Positions 1 to 5,522 of a stretch of DNA of 5,522 nucleotides are shown here, piece by piece. Location: assembly GCA_943324395.2 (NCBI GenBank), contig CALPLL020000127.1, forward strand, positions 1 to 5,522, given 5' to 3'. The translations under genes and the position numbers were made by a program. The notes beneath the pieces are model-generated. The model saw only the letters and a program-made list of their open reading frames with translations, did no database searches and was not told the origin of the DNA. Source of the stretch: Rhizobium sp. Q54 (GTDB lineage Bacteria; Bacteroidota; Bacteroidia; Flavobacteriales; Flavobacteriaceae). Within the stretch, counting starts at the first letter, position 1; every line of letters begins with the position of its first letter.

Positions 1-76
1 CTACGAAGCGGAAGCGGAAAATATTACCTCAGTTGATATCATCAACAAAATCGTAAACGAGATTGAAGTACCTTAA
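1..76 (+). CDS. moxR: MoxR-family AAA+ ATPase, C-terminal fragment
   Basis: Only the last 24 codons are inside the window, read in the frame that begins at base 2 and ends at the TAA at 74-76. They read as YEAEAENITSVDIINKIV followed by NEIEVP. The YEAEAE...T..DII..I pattern matches the end of the C-terminal lid domain of MoxR AAA+ ATPases, where a conserved 'L.YEAEAE' run precedes the last helix. The position fits too, because moxR almost always lies directly upstream of a DUF58 gene in Bacteroidota. MoxR proteins are cytosolic ATPases thought to remodel or mature vWA-containing partners. The nucleotide-binding motifs lie outside the window and cannot be checked. Identity rests on the short tail plus context. 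Confidence 0.8.
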   Translation, partial: YEAEAENITSVDIINKIVNEIEVP

Positions 77-78
77 TC

Positions 79-155
79 AGCTTTAGGCTATAAGCAGTAA
101 GCATTTAGAGTAATTCTGAAGGCTGAAAGCTAATGGCTATTTGCTGAAAGCTAAA
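79..155 (+). repeat. Degenerate 7-bp tandem repeat filling the moxR-DUF58 spacer
   Basis: The 83-nt spacer is almost wholly eleven consecutive heptads of consensus RGCTDWA, starting at 79, 86, 93, 100, 107, 114, 121, 128, 135, 142 and 149. Position 2 is G in 10 of 11 and position 3 is C in 10 of 11. All nine GC dinucleotides in the stretch fall in the same phase (80, 87, 94, 101, 122, 129, 136, 143, 150). The 12-mer GCTGAAAGCTAA recurs exactly at 122-133 and 143-154, 21 bp (three units) apart. The array starts 3 nt after the moxR stop and ends 4 nt before the DUF58 start codon, so it supplies the 5' leader of that gene. No function can be read from it. Confidence 0.8.
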
Positions 156-159
156 TGAA

Positions 160-1023
160 ATGGATACCAAAGAACTATTAAAAAAAGTACGTAAAATAGA
201 AATTAAAACCCGAAGATTGAGCGATCACATCTTTTCGGGCGAATATCACACGTCTTTTAAAGGGCGTGGAATGACTTTTTCTGAAGTTCGTCAGTACCAA
301 TATGGTGATGATATTCGAGCAATAGATTGGAATGTAACTGCACGTTATAACGAAGCCCACGTAAAAGTATTTGAAGAAGAACGAGAGTTAACCATGATGT
401 TAATGGTGGATATTTCTGGTTCGGAAAGTTTTGGTTCTAAAAACCAATTTAAGAAAGATATTGTTACAGAGATTGCCGCTACAATGGCTTTTTCGGCAAC
501 ACAAAACAACGATAAAATAGGGTTGATCTTATTTTCTGATCAAATAGAATTGTATATCCCTCCAAAAAAAGGAAAATCACACGTATTAAGAATAATTCGG
601 GAATTGATTGAATTTCAGCCAAAAAGCAAAAAAACTGATGTTTCACAAGCACTAAAATTTTTGTCGGGGACACAAAAAAAGAAAGCAATTGTATTTTTAA
701 TTTCTGATTTTATGTCGGATGAATACGAAAATACCTTGAAAATTGCTTCTAAAAAACATGATATTACTGGAATTCGAGTTTTTGACATTCGCGAAGAAAA
801 GTTGCCAAATCTCGGGATGGTTCCAATGTTGGATGCAGAAACCGGCGAAACTCAATTGGTTAATACCGGCTCTAAAGCCATTCGAATGCAATACGAAAAA
901 GAGTATAAAAATAAAGTCGATTATTTTATTGAGACTTTTAGAAAATCGGGGTCTGGAGTAGTGAACACAAGGGTTGATGAAAGTTACGTAACCAAATTAT
1001 TAAGTTATTTTAAGTCGCGATAA
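160..1023 (+). CDS. DUF58 domain protein with vWA fold, MoxR partner
   Basis: A 287-residue protein with no signal peptide or membrane segment, so probably cytosolic. The DUF58 signature is clear: GRGMTF.EVR at 35-44, then YGDD.R.IDWN.TAR at 48-62, followed by the E-E-R run at 73-75 that leads into a vWA-like domain. The MIDAS motif is complete: D84-I-S86-G-S88, Thr159 in the KKTD loop and Asp183 in LISDF. This is the short, soluble form of DUF58 usual in Bacteroidota, not the longer membrane-anchored one. Proteins of this family are nearly always encoded beside moxR and are presumed to be its partner. The ATG at 160 is chosen because the family normally starts with a helix of this kind (ELLKKVRKIEIKTRRL). 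An ATG at 155 lies in another frame and soon stops. No Shine-Dalgarno site is visible. The stop is 5 nt before the next gene. In some Bacteroides work the gene belongs to the extended bat operon. Confidence 0.93.
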   Translation: MDTKELLKKVRKIEIKTRRLSDHIFSGEYHTSFKGRGMTFSEVRQYQYGDDIRAIDWNVTARYNEAHVKVFEEERELTMMLMVDISGSESFGSKNQFKKDIVTEIAATMAFSATQNNDKIGLILFSDQIELYIPPKKGKSHVLRIIRELIEFQPKSKKTDVSQALKFLSGTQKKKAIVFLISDFMSDEYENTLKIASKKHDITGIRVFDIREEKLPNLGMVPMLDAETGETQLVNTGSKAIRMQYEKEYKNKVDYFIETFRKSGSGVVNTRVDESYVTKLLSYFKSR

Positions 1024-1028
1024 TCACA

Positions 1029-2648
1029 ATGAAAGTTAAATATTATATACTTTTCCTTTTAATTTCAATGTCTCTATTTGCTCAAAAGCAAGTGGAAACT
1101 AAAATTGATGTTAAGAAAAACAAAATCGGAGCGCAATTCAACTTGACTTATAAAACCAATGTTGATACGTTGTCAAAAGTGGTGTTTCCAACCTTAAAAA
1201 ACTTTGGGAAAATGGAAGTTATCCGTTCCTATGTGGTGGACACTATAAAACATGGGGCTAGATATGATCTTATAAAAAAATATGGCGTGACCCAATTCGA
1301 CTCTGGGAAATATGTAATTCCGAGTTTAAAAGTCCTAATCAATAATAAAGTTTTTGCTACCGATTCTATATTAGTAGAAGTTTCTGATGTTAAAGTCGAT
1401 ACTCTAAAACAAAAATTATTTGACATTAAACCAATTTCAGAATCAGAATTTCAATTGAGTAATTTTTGGAAGTATTTTTTAATAATTGTTCTGATTTTAG
1501 GGCTTGGAGCATTCATTTATTGGATAATAAAAAAATACAAAAAGAAGAAAGTTGAAGAAATTGAAGAACTTAAAAGCCCTATTGAACGAGCAACTATTTT
1601 ACTGAAAAACTTAGAAAAAAAGGAGCTTTGGCAAAAGGGTGCTGTAAAAGAATATTACAGCGAATTGACCGATATTGCTAGAAATTACATTGAAGAAGCC
1701 ATCGAAATTCCAGCAATGGAAAGCACAACTTCTGAGCTAATTGTTGCGCTTAGAGCAGCTTCTATCAAAAAGAAAATGACCGTTTCAGCAGAAACTCTTG
1801 AAAACCTAGAACGCGTTTTAAAACAAGCCGATTTAGTTAAATTTGCTAAATCTAGACCGGTAGATTTTGAAATTGCCGAAGACAAAAACAAAATTGAAAA
1901 AGCAATTCTAACATTGGATAAATCCATCCCAATAGAAATTGAACCAGAAGAGGACACATCAGAATGGGACGAAATGCGCCGTTTGCAAAAGCTGAAAAAG
2001 GAGAAAAGAGCCCGAATATTAAATGTGTTAGGATTTCTAGTTGGCACTTTATTAGTATTATTTATTTTATTGGTAGCAACCAAAGGATTTGATTACGTAA
2101 AAGACCAAATTATTGGAAGTCCAACCAAAGATTTAGTTGAAGGTCAATGGGTTTCGAGCGAATACGGTAATCCAAAAGTATATATAGAAACACCAAAAGT
2201 TCTAACAAGAATTGACGCTTCTAAACAATTTCCTGCGGAAATAACGAAAATGTTAAAAGAAGGAAGTGTATTTACCTACGGAAGTTTGCAAAGTAATTTT
2301 TACATCGCATTAGCCACAGCTACACCAAAACAAGAATTAGATTACGACCTTCAAAAAGGATTAGATGCAACAATAAATGGATTTAAAGGGCAAAATGTTG
2401 TTTTAAAACAAGAGGAATTCCAAACCAAAATGGGAGTTACAGGTTTGAAAGGATTTGGAACAATGGTGTTGCTTGATCCAGTGTTAAAAAGCAGTGTTAA
2501 AATGTATTTTGAAGTGCTTTTATTTAAAGAAAATGGAGGTTACCAGCAAGTTATTTTATTCCATGAGGAAGGCGATAAATACGGTGAACAAATTTCAGAA
2601 AAAGTGATGAATTCAGTTGAATTTAAAAAAGGCGAAAACAATGAATAA
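1029..2648 (+). CDS. Two-pass inner-membrane protein of Bat locus, DUF4381-like middle domain
   Basis: A 539-residue protein in the position occupied by a DUF4381-type or BatD-related membrane protein in Bat loci. A signal peptide (1-18, ending SLFA before QKQ) leads into a beta-rich outer domain (about 20-145) with an F.SG.Y.IPSLKV.IN run at 90-106 that resembles BatD-type domains. A membrane helix (about 147-168) is followed by KKYKKKK, which marks the cytosolic side. The cytosolic part (about 170-328) is helical, with ELWQKGAVKEYYSELTDIAR around 199-218, then NYIEE and ESTTSEL; this W...Y.EL..I.R.YIE...E.TT.E pattern is typical of DUF4381-like proteins. A second helix (about 330-350), preceded by KLKKEKRAR, returns the chain to the periplasm, where about 185 residues follow that I do not recognise. 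It overlaps batA by 8 nt (ATGAATAA), suggesting coupled translation. Likely role: membrane platform linking cytosolic MoxR/DUF58 with the periplasmic Bat proteins (inference). It contains no cysteine. Confidence 0.85.
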   Translation: MKVKYYILFLLISMSLFAQKQVETKIDVKKNKIGAQFNLTYKTNVDTLSKVVFPTLKNFGKMEVIRSYVVDTIKHGARYDLIKKYGVTQFDSGKYVIPSLKVLINNKVFATDSILVEVSDVKVDTLKQKLFDIKPISESEFQLSNFWKYFLIIVLILGLGAFIYWIIKKYKKKKVEEIEELKSPIERATILLKNLEKKELWQKGAVKEYYSELTDIARNYIEEAIEIPAMESTTSELIVALRAASIKKKMTVSAETLENLERVLKQADLVKFAKSRPVDFEIAEDKNKIEKAILTLDKSIPIEIEPEEDTSEWDEMRRLQKLKKEKRARILNVLGFLVGTLLVLFILLVATKGFDYVKDQIIGSPTKDLVEGQWVSSEYGNPKVYIETPKVLTRIDASKQFPAEITKMLKEGSVFTYGSLQSNFYIALATATPKQELDYDLQKGLDATINGFKGQNVVLKQEEFQTKMGVTGLKGFGTMVLLDPVLKSSVKMYFEVLLFKENGGYQQVILFHEEGDKYGEQISEKVMNSVEFKKGENNE

Positions 2649-3642
2649 GATGACTTTTCTAAATCCCGAATTTTTCTGGCTTTTTATTTTAATTCCAGTT
2701 GTTATTGCTTGGCAAATATGGAAAAGAAAGGAACAAACTGCTACTTTAAAAATTAGTTCATTAAAAGGTTTTAAGAATACAAAATCTGTTTTGACCAAAT
2801 TAAAACCAATGCTATTTGTATTTCGATTATTGGCGTTAAGCTCTCTAATTATTGCTCTGGCGCGCCCAAGAACTGTAGATGTCAGCAGCAAAACAAAAAC
2901 TACAAAAGGAATTGATATAGTAATGTCAGTGGACGTTTCAGGAAGTATGTTGGCGAAAGATTTCAAACCCAACCGAATGGAAGCTTTAAAAGATGTTGCA
3001 GAAAACTTTGTTAAAGGGAGACCAAACGACCGAATAGGTTTAGTAGTTTATGCGTCTGAAGCCTATACGAAATCACCCGTTACAAGTGATAAAGCGGTTG
3101 TTATGGACGCAATAAGAAGTATAAAATATGACAATGTACTTCAAGACGGAACTGGGATTGGAATGGGATTAACTACCGCAATTAACCGATTAAAAGACAG
3201 TAAAGCGAAAAGTAAGATTGTAATTTTGATGACTGATGGGGTAAATAATTCTGGTTTTATAGAGCCTCAAACGGCTTCAGATATTGCGCAACAATACGGA
3301 ATTAAAGTGTATACAATTGGAATTGGATCGAACGGAATGGCCGATTTTCCATATGCAATTGCTCCAAACGGACAGTTTTTATTTAGAATGATGAAAGTGG
3401 AAATTGACGAAACATTACTTCGATCAATAGCAAAAAATACAGGCGGGAAATATTTCCGAGCATACAGTAATCAAAAGTTAGAGTCCATTTATAATGAGAT
3501 TAACAAATTAGAAACAACCGAAATTCAAGAGTTAAAATTCTATGATTACGATGAAAAATATAGACCTTTTGCGCTTTTTGCAGGGTTATTATTATTGTTT
3601 GAATTAGGATTACGAAACACCCTATTTAGAAGTTTTATATAA
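2641..3642 (+). CDS. batA: BatA, membrane-anchored vWA domain protein
   Basis: A 333-residue protein with three predicted membrane helices (about 9-26, 57-74 and 308-325) around a vWA domain (about 90-290). The MIDAS motif is complete: D98-V-S100-G-S102, Thr171 in DGTGIG and Asp199 in MTDG. KRKE after helix 1 and the basic tail after helix 3 place those segments in the cytosol, so the vWA domain should face the periplasm. The start is taken as the ATG at 2641, which overlaps the previous stop. A TTG at 2617 would extend the protein by eight residues inside the upstream gene and is less likely. The ATG at 2650 (MTFLNPEFFW) is a real alternative, because relatives often begin close to the FLNPEFFW motif. 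Calling it BatA rather than BatB rests on order, the FLNPEFFW start and the DVSGSM motif. Bat proteins were named for an aerotolerance phenotype in Bacteroides, and their biochemical activity is unknown. Confidence 0.92.
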   Translation: MNKMTFLNPEFFWLFILIPVVIAWQIWKRKEQTATLKISSLKGFKNTKSVLTKLKPMLFVFRLLALSSLIIALARPRTVDVSSKTKTTKGIDIVMSVDVSGSMLAKDFKPNRMEALKDVAENFVKGRPNDRIGLVVYASEAYTKSPVTSDKAVVMDAIRSIKYDNVLQDGTGIGMGLTTAINRLKDSKAKSKIVILMTDGVNNSGFIEPQTASDIAQQYGIKVYTIGIGSNGMADFPYAIAPNGQFLFRMMKVEIDETLLRSIAKNTGGKYFRAYSNQKLESIYNEINKLETTEIQELKFYDYDEKYRPFALFAGLLLLFELGLRNTLFRSFI

Positions 3643-3681
3643 TTCCTATTTCGCAATGAAATTGGTGTTAAAGAAAAATAT

Positions 3682-4719
3682 ATGTACGAATTAGACGAAA
3701 AAAAATATTTGCCTTTACTATTTATCATTCCAATTTTGGTTGTGGTATTTCTATTCAATTTATATTGGAAAAGAAAAAAACAACAAGAATTTGGGGATAT
3801 AGAAATGATAAAAAAATTGAGTCCAGAAAGTTCAGGCTTCAAAACGGGGCTTAAATTTGTTGTTTTAACTCTTGCTTTTACTTGTTTGGTTATCGGTTTG
3901 GTTAACCCAAAAATTGGAACAAAATCAGAGACTGTAAAAAGAGAAGGAATTGACATTGTATTTGCTGTTGACGTTTCAAAAAGTATGCTTTGCGAAGATG
4001 TTGCACCAAGTAGATTGGAAAAAAGCAAGCAAATTGTTTCGCAAATTATCAATCAATTAGTAGGTGATAGAATTGGAATTGTAGCCTATGCAGGAAGTGC
4101 GTTTCCAGTTTTACCAATTACAACTGATTATGGTGTTGCAAAAATGTTTTTACAAAGCATGAATCCTTCTATGGTTTCTTCACAAGGAACATCATTGGAT
4201 GAAGCTATAAAATTATCTTCAACCTATTTTGATGACGATAAGAAAACGAGCAAGTTATTAATTCTAATTTCTGATGGAGAAGATCATTCTGAAGGTGCTA
4301 GTGATGCAGCTGAAGAAGCCAACAAATTAGGACTAAAGATTATTACAATAGGGTTGGGAACTCCAAAGGGTGGCCCAATTCCATTAAAAGAAAATGGCAG
4401 AGTTGTTAGCTTTAAAAGAGACCAAAATAATGAGGTTGTGGTCACAAAATTGAATGAAGAAAGTTTAAAAGTAATTGCTAAGAATACTAAAGGGGGTTAT
4501 ATTAATGGGAATAATACCAAGGAAGTTTTAGAATATATCAAAAAGGCATTGGATAATATTGAAAAAACAGAATTTGAAGCACAAGAATTCACCGACTATA
4601 ATTCGCAATTTCAATGGTTTTTAGGAATGGCTTTTTTTCTATTGTTTTTGGATGTTTTCTTTTTAGAAAGAAAAACAGAATGGTTAAAAAAGTTGAATTT
4701 ATTTAATGAAAAAGAATAA
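3682..4719 (+). CDS. batB: BatB, membrane-anchored vWA domain protein
   Basis: A 345-residue paralogue of BatA with the same plan: membrane helices at about 11-28, 58-74 and 311-328, and a vWA domain at about 90-295. The MIDAS is D97-V-S99-K-S101, Thr170 in QGTS and Asp198 in LISDGED, so metal binding should be possible despite Lys in place of Gly100. Basic runs after helix 1 (WKRKK) and helix 3 (ERK...KK) predict a periplasmic vWA domain. SMLCEDVAPSRLEKSK (101-116) and DRIGIVAYAGSAF (129-141) are typical of BatB. It holds the only two cysteines in the five complete proteins of the window, Cys68 in helix 2 and Cys104 just after the MIDAS serines. The 39-nt gap from batA is the widest inside the DUF58-to-batC block; the ATG at 3682 follows an A-rich leader with no Shine-Dalgarno site. 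The stop shares one base with the batC start (TAATG). Confidence 0.93.
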   Translation: MYELDEKKYLPLLFIIPILVVVFLFNLYWKRKKQQEFGDIEMIKKLSPESSGFKTGLKFVVLTLAFTCLVIGLVNPKIGTKSETVKREGIDIVFAVDVSKSMLCEDVAPSRLEKSKQIVSQIINQLVGDRIGIVAYAGSAFPVLPITTDYGVAKMFLQSMNPSMVSSQGTSLDEAIKLSSTYFDDDKKTSKLLILISDGEDHSEGASDAAEEANKLGLKIITIGLGTPKGGPIPLKENGRVVSFKRDQNNEVVVTKLNEESLKVIAKNTKGGYINGNNTKEVLEYIKKALDNIEKTEFEAQEFTDYNSQFQWFLGMAFFLLFLDVFFLERKTEWLKKLNLFNEKE

Positions 4720-5432
4720 TGAAGAATTTATTATTATATAGTTTTCTCTTGCTTTCTTTTGCAATTTTCGCTCAAGAAAAGGATTTTCATTTGCCTAAAG
4801 CAAATGATGAATTTGCGGATAAAAAATATGCTGAGGCTGAGGCTGAGTATCGAATATCACTATCTAATAATCCTAAAAAATCCATTTCAGCCTATAATTT
4901 AGGGAATGCAATTTATAAACAAAACAATAATTCAGAAGCTTTATTCTCATATGAAAATGCAATAAAAAATTCCACTGTAAGACCTGAAAAGCACAAAGCT
5001 TATCATAATTCAGGGAATATTTATATGAAGGAAAAAAATTATTCTGCAGCTGTTGAAGCCTTTAAAAACGCCTTGCGAAATAATCCAAATGATGAGGAAA
5101 CCAGATATAATTTTGCATTAGCAAAAAAAATGCTGAAAAATAATCCTCCGAAAAAAGACGATAAAAAAGACAAGAAGGATAAGAAAAAGGACGACAAAAA
5201 GAAAGACGATAAAAAAGATAAAAAAGACGAGAAGAAAGACGGAAATCAAAAAGATAAAAACGATCAAAAAAACAATCAGGATGGGCAGCCAAAGCCTAAA
5301 CCAGGTGGAATCCAAAAAGAACGTGTTCAAAATTTATTGGACGCTGTAAATAACGAAGAAAAGAAAATTCAAGATAAAGTAAATGCCAAAAAAGTGAAGG
5401 GCAAACCAATTCAAACGGAGAAAGATTGGTAA
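4719..5432 (+). CDS. batC: BatC, exported TPR protein with Lys/Asp-rich tail
   Basis: A 237-residue protein with a signal peptide (1-18, ending AIFA before QEK; no lipobox cysteine), so secreted to the periplasm without a lipid anchor. Residues about 26-52 look like a first, divergent TPR helix pair (A.DEFADKKYAEAEAEYR). Two clearer TPR units follow: about 57-85 (SAYNLGNAIYKQNN..EAL..YE.A) and about 94-127 (AYHNSGNIYMKEKNY..AVEAFKNAL..NP). A charged low-complexity run (145-187) built from K, D and some N/Q comes next. The protein ends in a helical segment, RVQNLLDAVNNEEKKIQDKV, then KGKP and KTEKDW-like residues (QTEKDW), which is the usual BatC ending. TPR domains bind other proteins, so it probably scaffolds the BatA/BatB vWA domains (inference). 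The one-base overlap with batB suggests coupled translation. In many relatives batD follows almost at once; here a 90-nt repeat spacer follows and batD is not visible. Confidence 0.92.
   Translation: MKNLLLYSFLLLSFAIFAQEKDFHLPKANDEFADKKYAEAEAEYRISLSNNPKKSISAYNLGNAIYKQNNNSEALFSYENAIKNSTVRPEKHKAYHNSGNIYMKEKNYSAAVEAFKNALRNNPNDEETRYNFALAKKMLKNNPPKKDDKKDKKDKKKDDKKKDDKKDKKDEKKDGNQKDKNDQKNNQDGQPKPKPGGIQKERVQNLLDAVNNEEKKIQDKVNAKKVKGKPIQTEKDW
5151..5279 (+). repeat. Purine-rich low-complexity tract encoding the Lys/Asp run of BatC
   Basis: This part of batC encodes residues 145-187, made mainly of KK, DD, DKK and KDKK units. The coding strand is about 85% purine (roughly 20 pyrimidines in 130 bases), with several runs of five or six A. 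Such a tract can vary in length by replication slippage, so copy number may differ between strains. The encoded run should be disordered and highly charged, and separates the TPR domain from the conserved C-terminal helix. The reverse strand gives a spurious Phe/Leu/Val-rich open frame that should not be annotated. Confidence 0.75.
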
Positions 5433-5438
5433 TAATTG

Positions 5439-5518
5439 GTTTAGGTGTTTATTCGTTTATTTGTTTAACGGTAACATAAATTAAACAAAAACAATTAAAC
5501 GATTAGCCGATTAAAAAA
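5439..5518. repeat. Degenerate 8-bp repeat with mid-array orientation flip, downstream of batC
   Basis: Four GTTTA words lie exactly 8 bp apart at 5439, 5447, 5455 and 5463. After a transition near 5471-5480, words of the type TTAAACGA appear at 5481, 5495, 5503 and 5511. TTAAACGA is the reverse complement of TCGTTTAA, a circular shift of the first unit, so the array flips strand in the middle. The flip produces two inverted pairs: TTTGTTTAA at 5460-5468 with TTAAACAAA at 5481-5489 (12-nt loop), and outside it TCGTTTA at 5453-5459 with TAAACGA at 5496-5502. The result is a possible AT-rich hairpin. It is not followed by a T run, so it is a poor candidate for an intrinsic terminator. It starts 6 nt after the batC stop and may continue past the window. 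Confidence 0.7.
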
Positions 5519-5522
5519 ATAA

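Noticed and set aside
77..159. Possible Bacteroidota promoter (TTG at -33, TAnnTTTG at -7) in the moxR-DUF58 spacer
   Set aside because: TATTTG at 138-143 lacks the two spacer bases of the -7 element and no suitably placed TTG element was found; cotranscription with moxR is simpler.
1685..2083. 132-codon minus-strand open frame inside the 539-aa protein gene
   Set aside because: Ser/Phe/Ile-rich product typical of a shadow frame, with no leader or family match, fully inside a supported gene.
2613..2972. 119-codon minus-strand open frame over the start of batA
   Set aside because: Antisense to the batA membrane helices and vWA start; its content is explained by that overlap.
3656..3694. Short frame starting at ATG 3656 between batA and batB
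   Set aside because: About twelve codons, out of frame with batB and ending just inside it, with no sign of a conserved leader peptide.
3546..4052. 168-codon open frame on the minus strand across the batA-batB junction
   Set aside because: It lies antisense to two well-supported conserved genes, its product has no recognisable family features, and AT-rich Lys/Ile/Asn coding often leaves the opposite strand open.
3952..4569. Degraded metal site in BatB because of DVSKS in place of DVSGS
   Set aside because: The Gly position is not a metal ligand and is variable in BatB proteins; Asp97, Ser99, Ser101, Thr170 and Asp198 are all present.
5118..5330. Very hydrophobic minus-strand open frame resembling a small membrane protein
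   Set aside because: It is the complement of the Lys/Asp-rich purine tract of batC, which reads as Phe/Leu/Val; a composition artefact.
5433..5470. Possible promoter for a downstream batD gene (TTG at 5436, TATTTG at 5458)
   Set aside because: The spacing is plausible but the -7 element is imperfect and both words arise from the GTTTA octamer repeat, so there is no independent support.
5453..5502. Intrinsic terminator after batC
   Set aside because: The inverted repeat is AT-rich with a bulge and has no T tract after it on the coding strand; bat operons normally continue into batD.

Overview
The window is a low-GC, tightly packed, single-strand stretch from a Bacteroidota chromosome, most likely a Flavobacterium-like member of the Flavobacteriia. 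The evidence is the AT-rich coding sequence, the lack of clear Shine-Dalgarno sites, the signal peptides ending in 'FAQ', and above all the gene order. That order is the Bat ('Bacteroides aerotolerance') locus: MoxR-type AAA+ ATPase, DUF58 protein, membrane protein with a DUF4381-like middle, BatA, BatB and BatC. BatD and BatE are expected just beyond the right edge.

Layout: 1-76 is the C-terminal end of the MoxR ATPase. 77-159 is a spacer made almost entirely of a degenerate 7-bp tandem repeat. 160-1023 is the cytosolic DUF58/vWA protein. 1029-2648 is a two-pass protein with large domains on both sides of the inner membrane. 2641-3642 is BatA and 3682-4719 is BatB, two membrane-anchored vWA paralogues. 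4719-5432 is BatC, an exported TPR protein with a Lys/Asp-rich tail. 5433-5522 is a second spacer made of a degenerate 8-bp repeat whose orientation flips halfway, giving an AT-rich hairpin. From DUF58 to BatC the genes overlap or are separated by 5 to 39 nt, so they probably share a transcript.

How the genes may work together (family knowledge plus inference): MoxR ATPases act with vWA-domain partners in chaperone-like or metal-insertion roles. All three vWA proteins here keep a complete metal-ion-dependent adhesion site (MIDAS). The positive-inside rule puts DUF58, MoxR and the middle of the 539-aa protein in the cytosol, and the vWA domains of BatA and BatB, BatC and the two outer domains of the 539-aa protein in the periplasm. 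The 539-aa protein is therefore the natural link between the two sides. The biochemical role of Bat systems is unsettled, and the aerotolerance label rests on a Bacteroides phenotype.

The genes themselves are typical of a conserved locus. The least explained features are the two periodic spacer repeats (79-155 and 5439-5518). Also notable is the near absence of cysteine in the five complete proteins: two residues, both in BatB, one of them beside the MIDAS motif.
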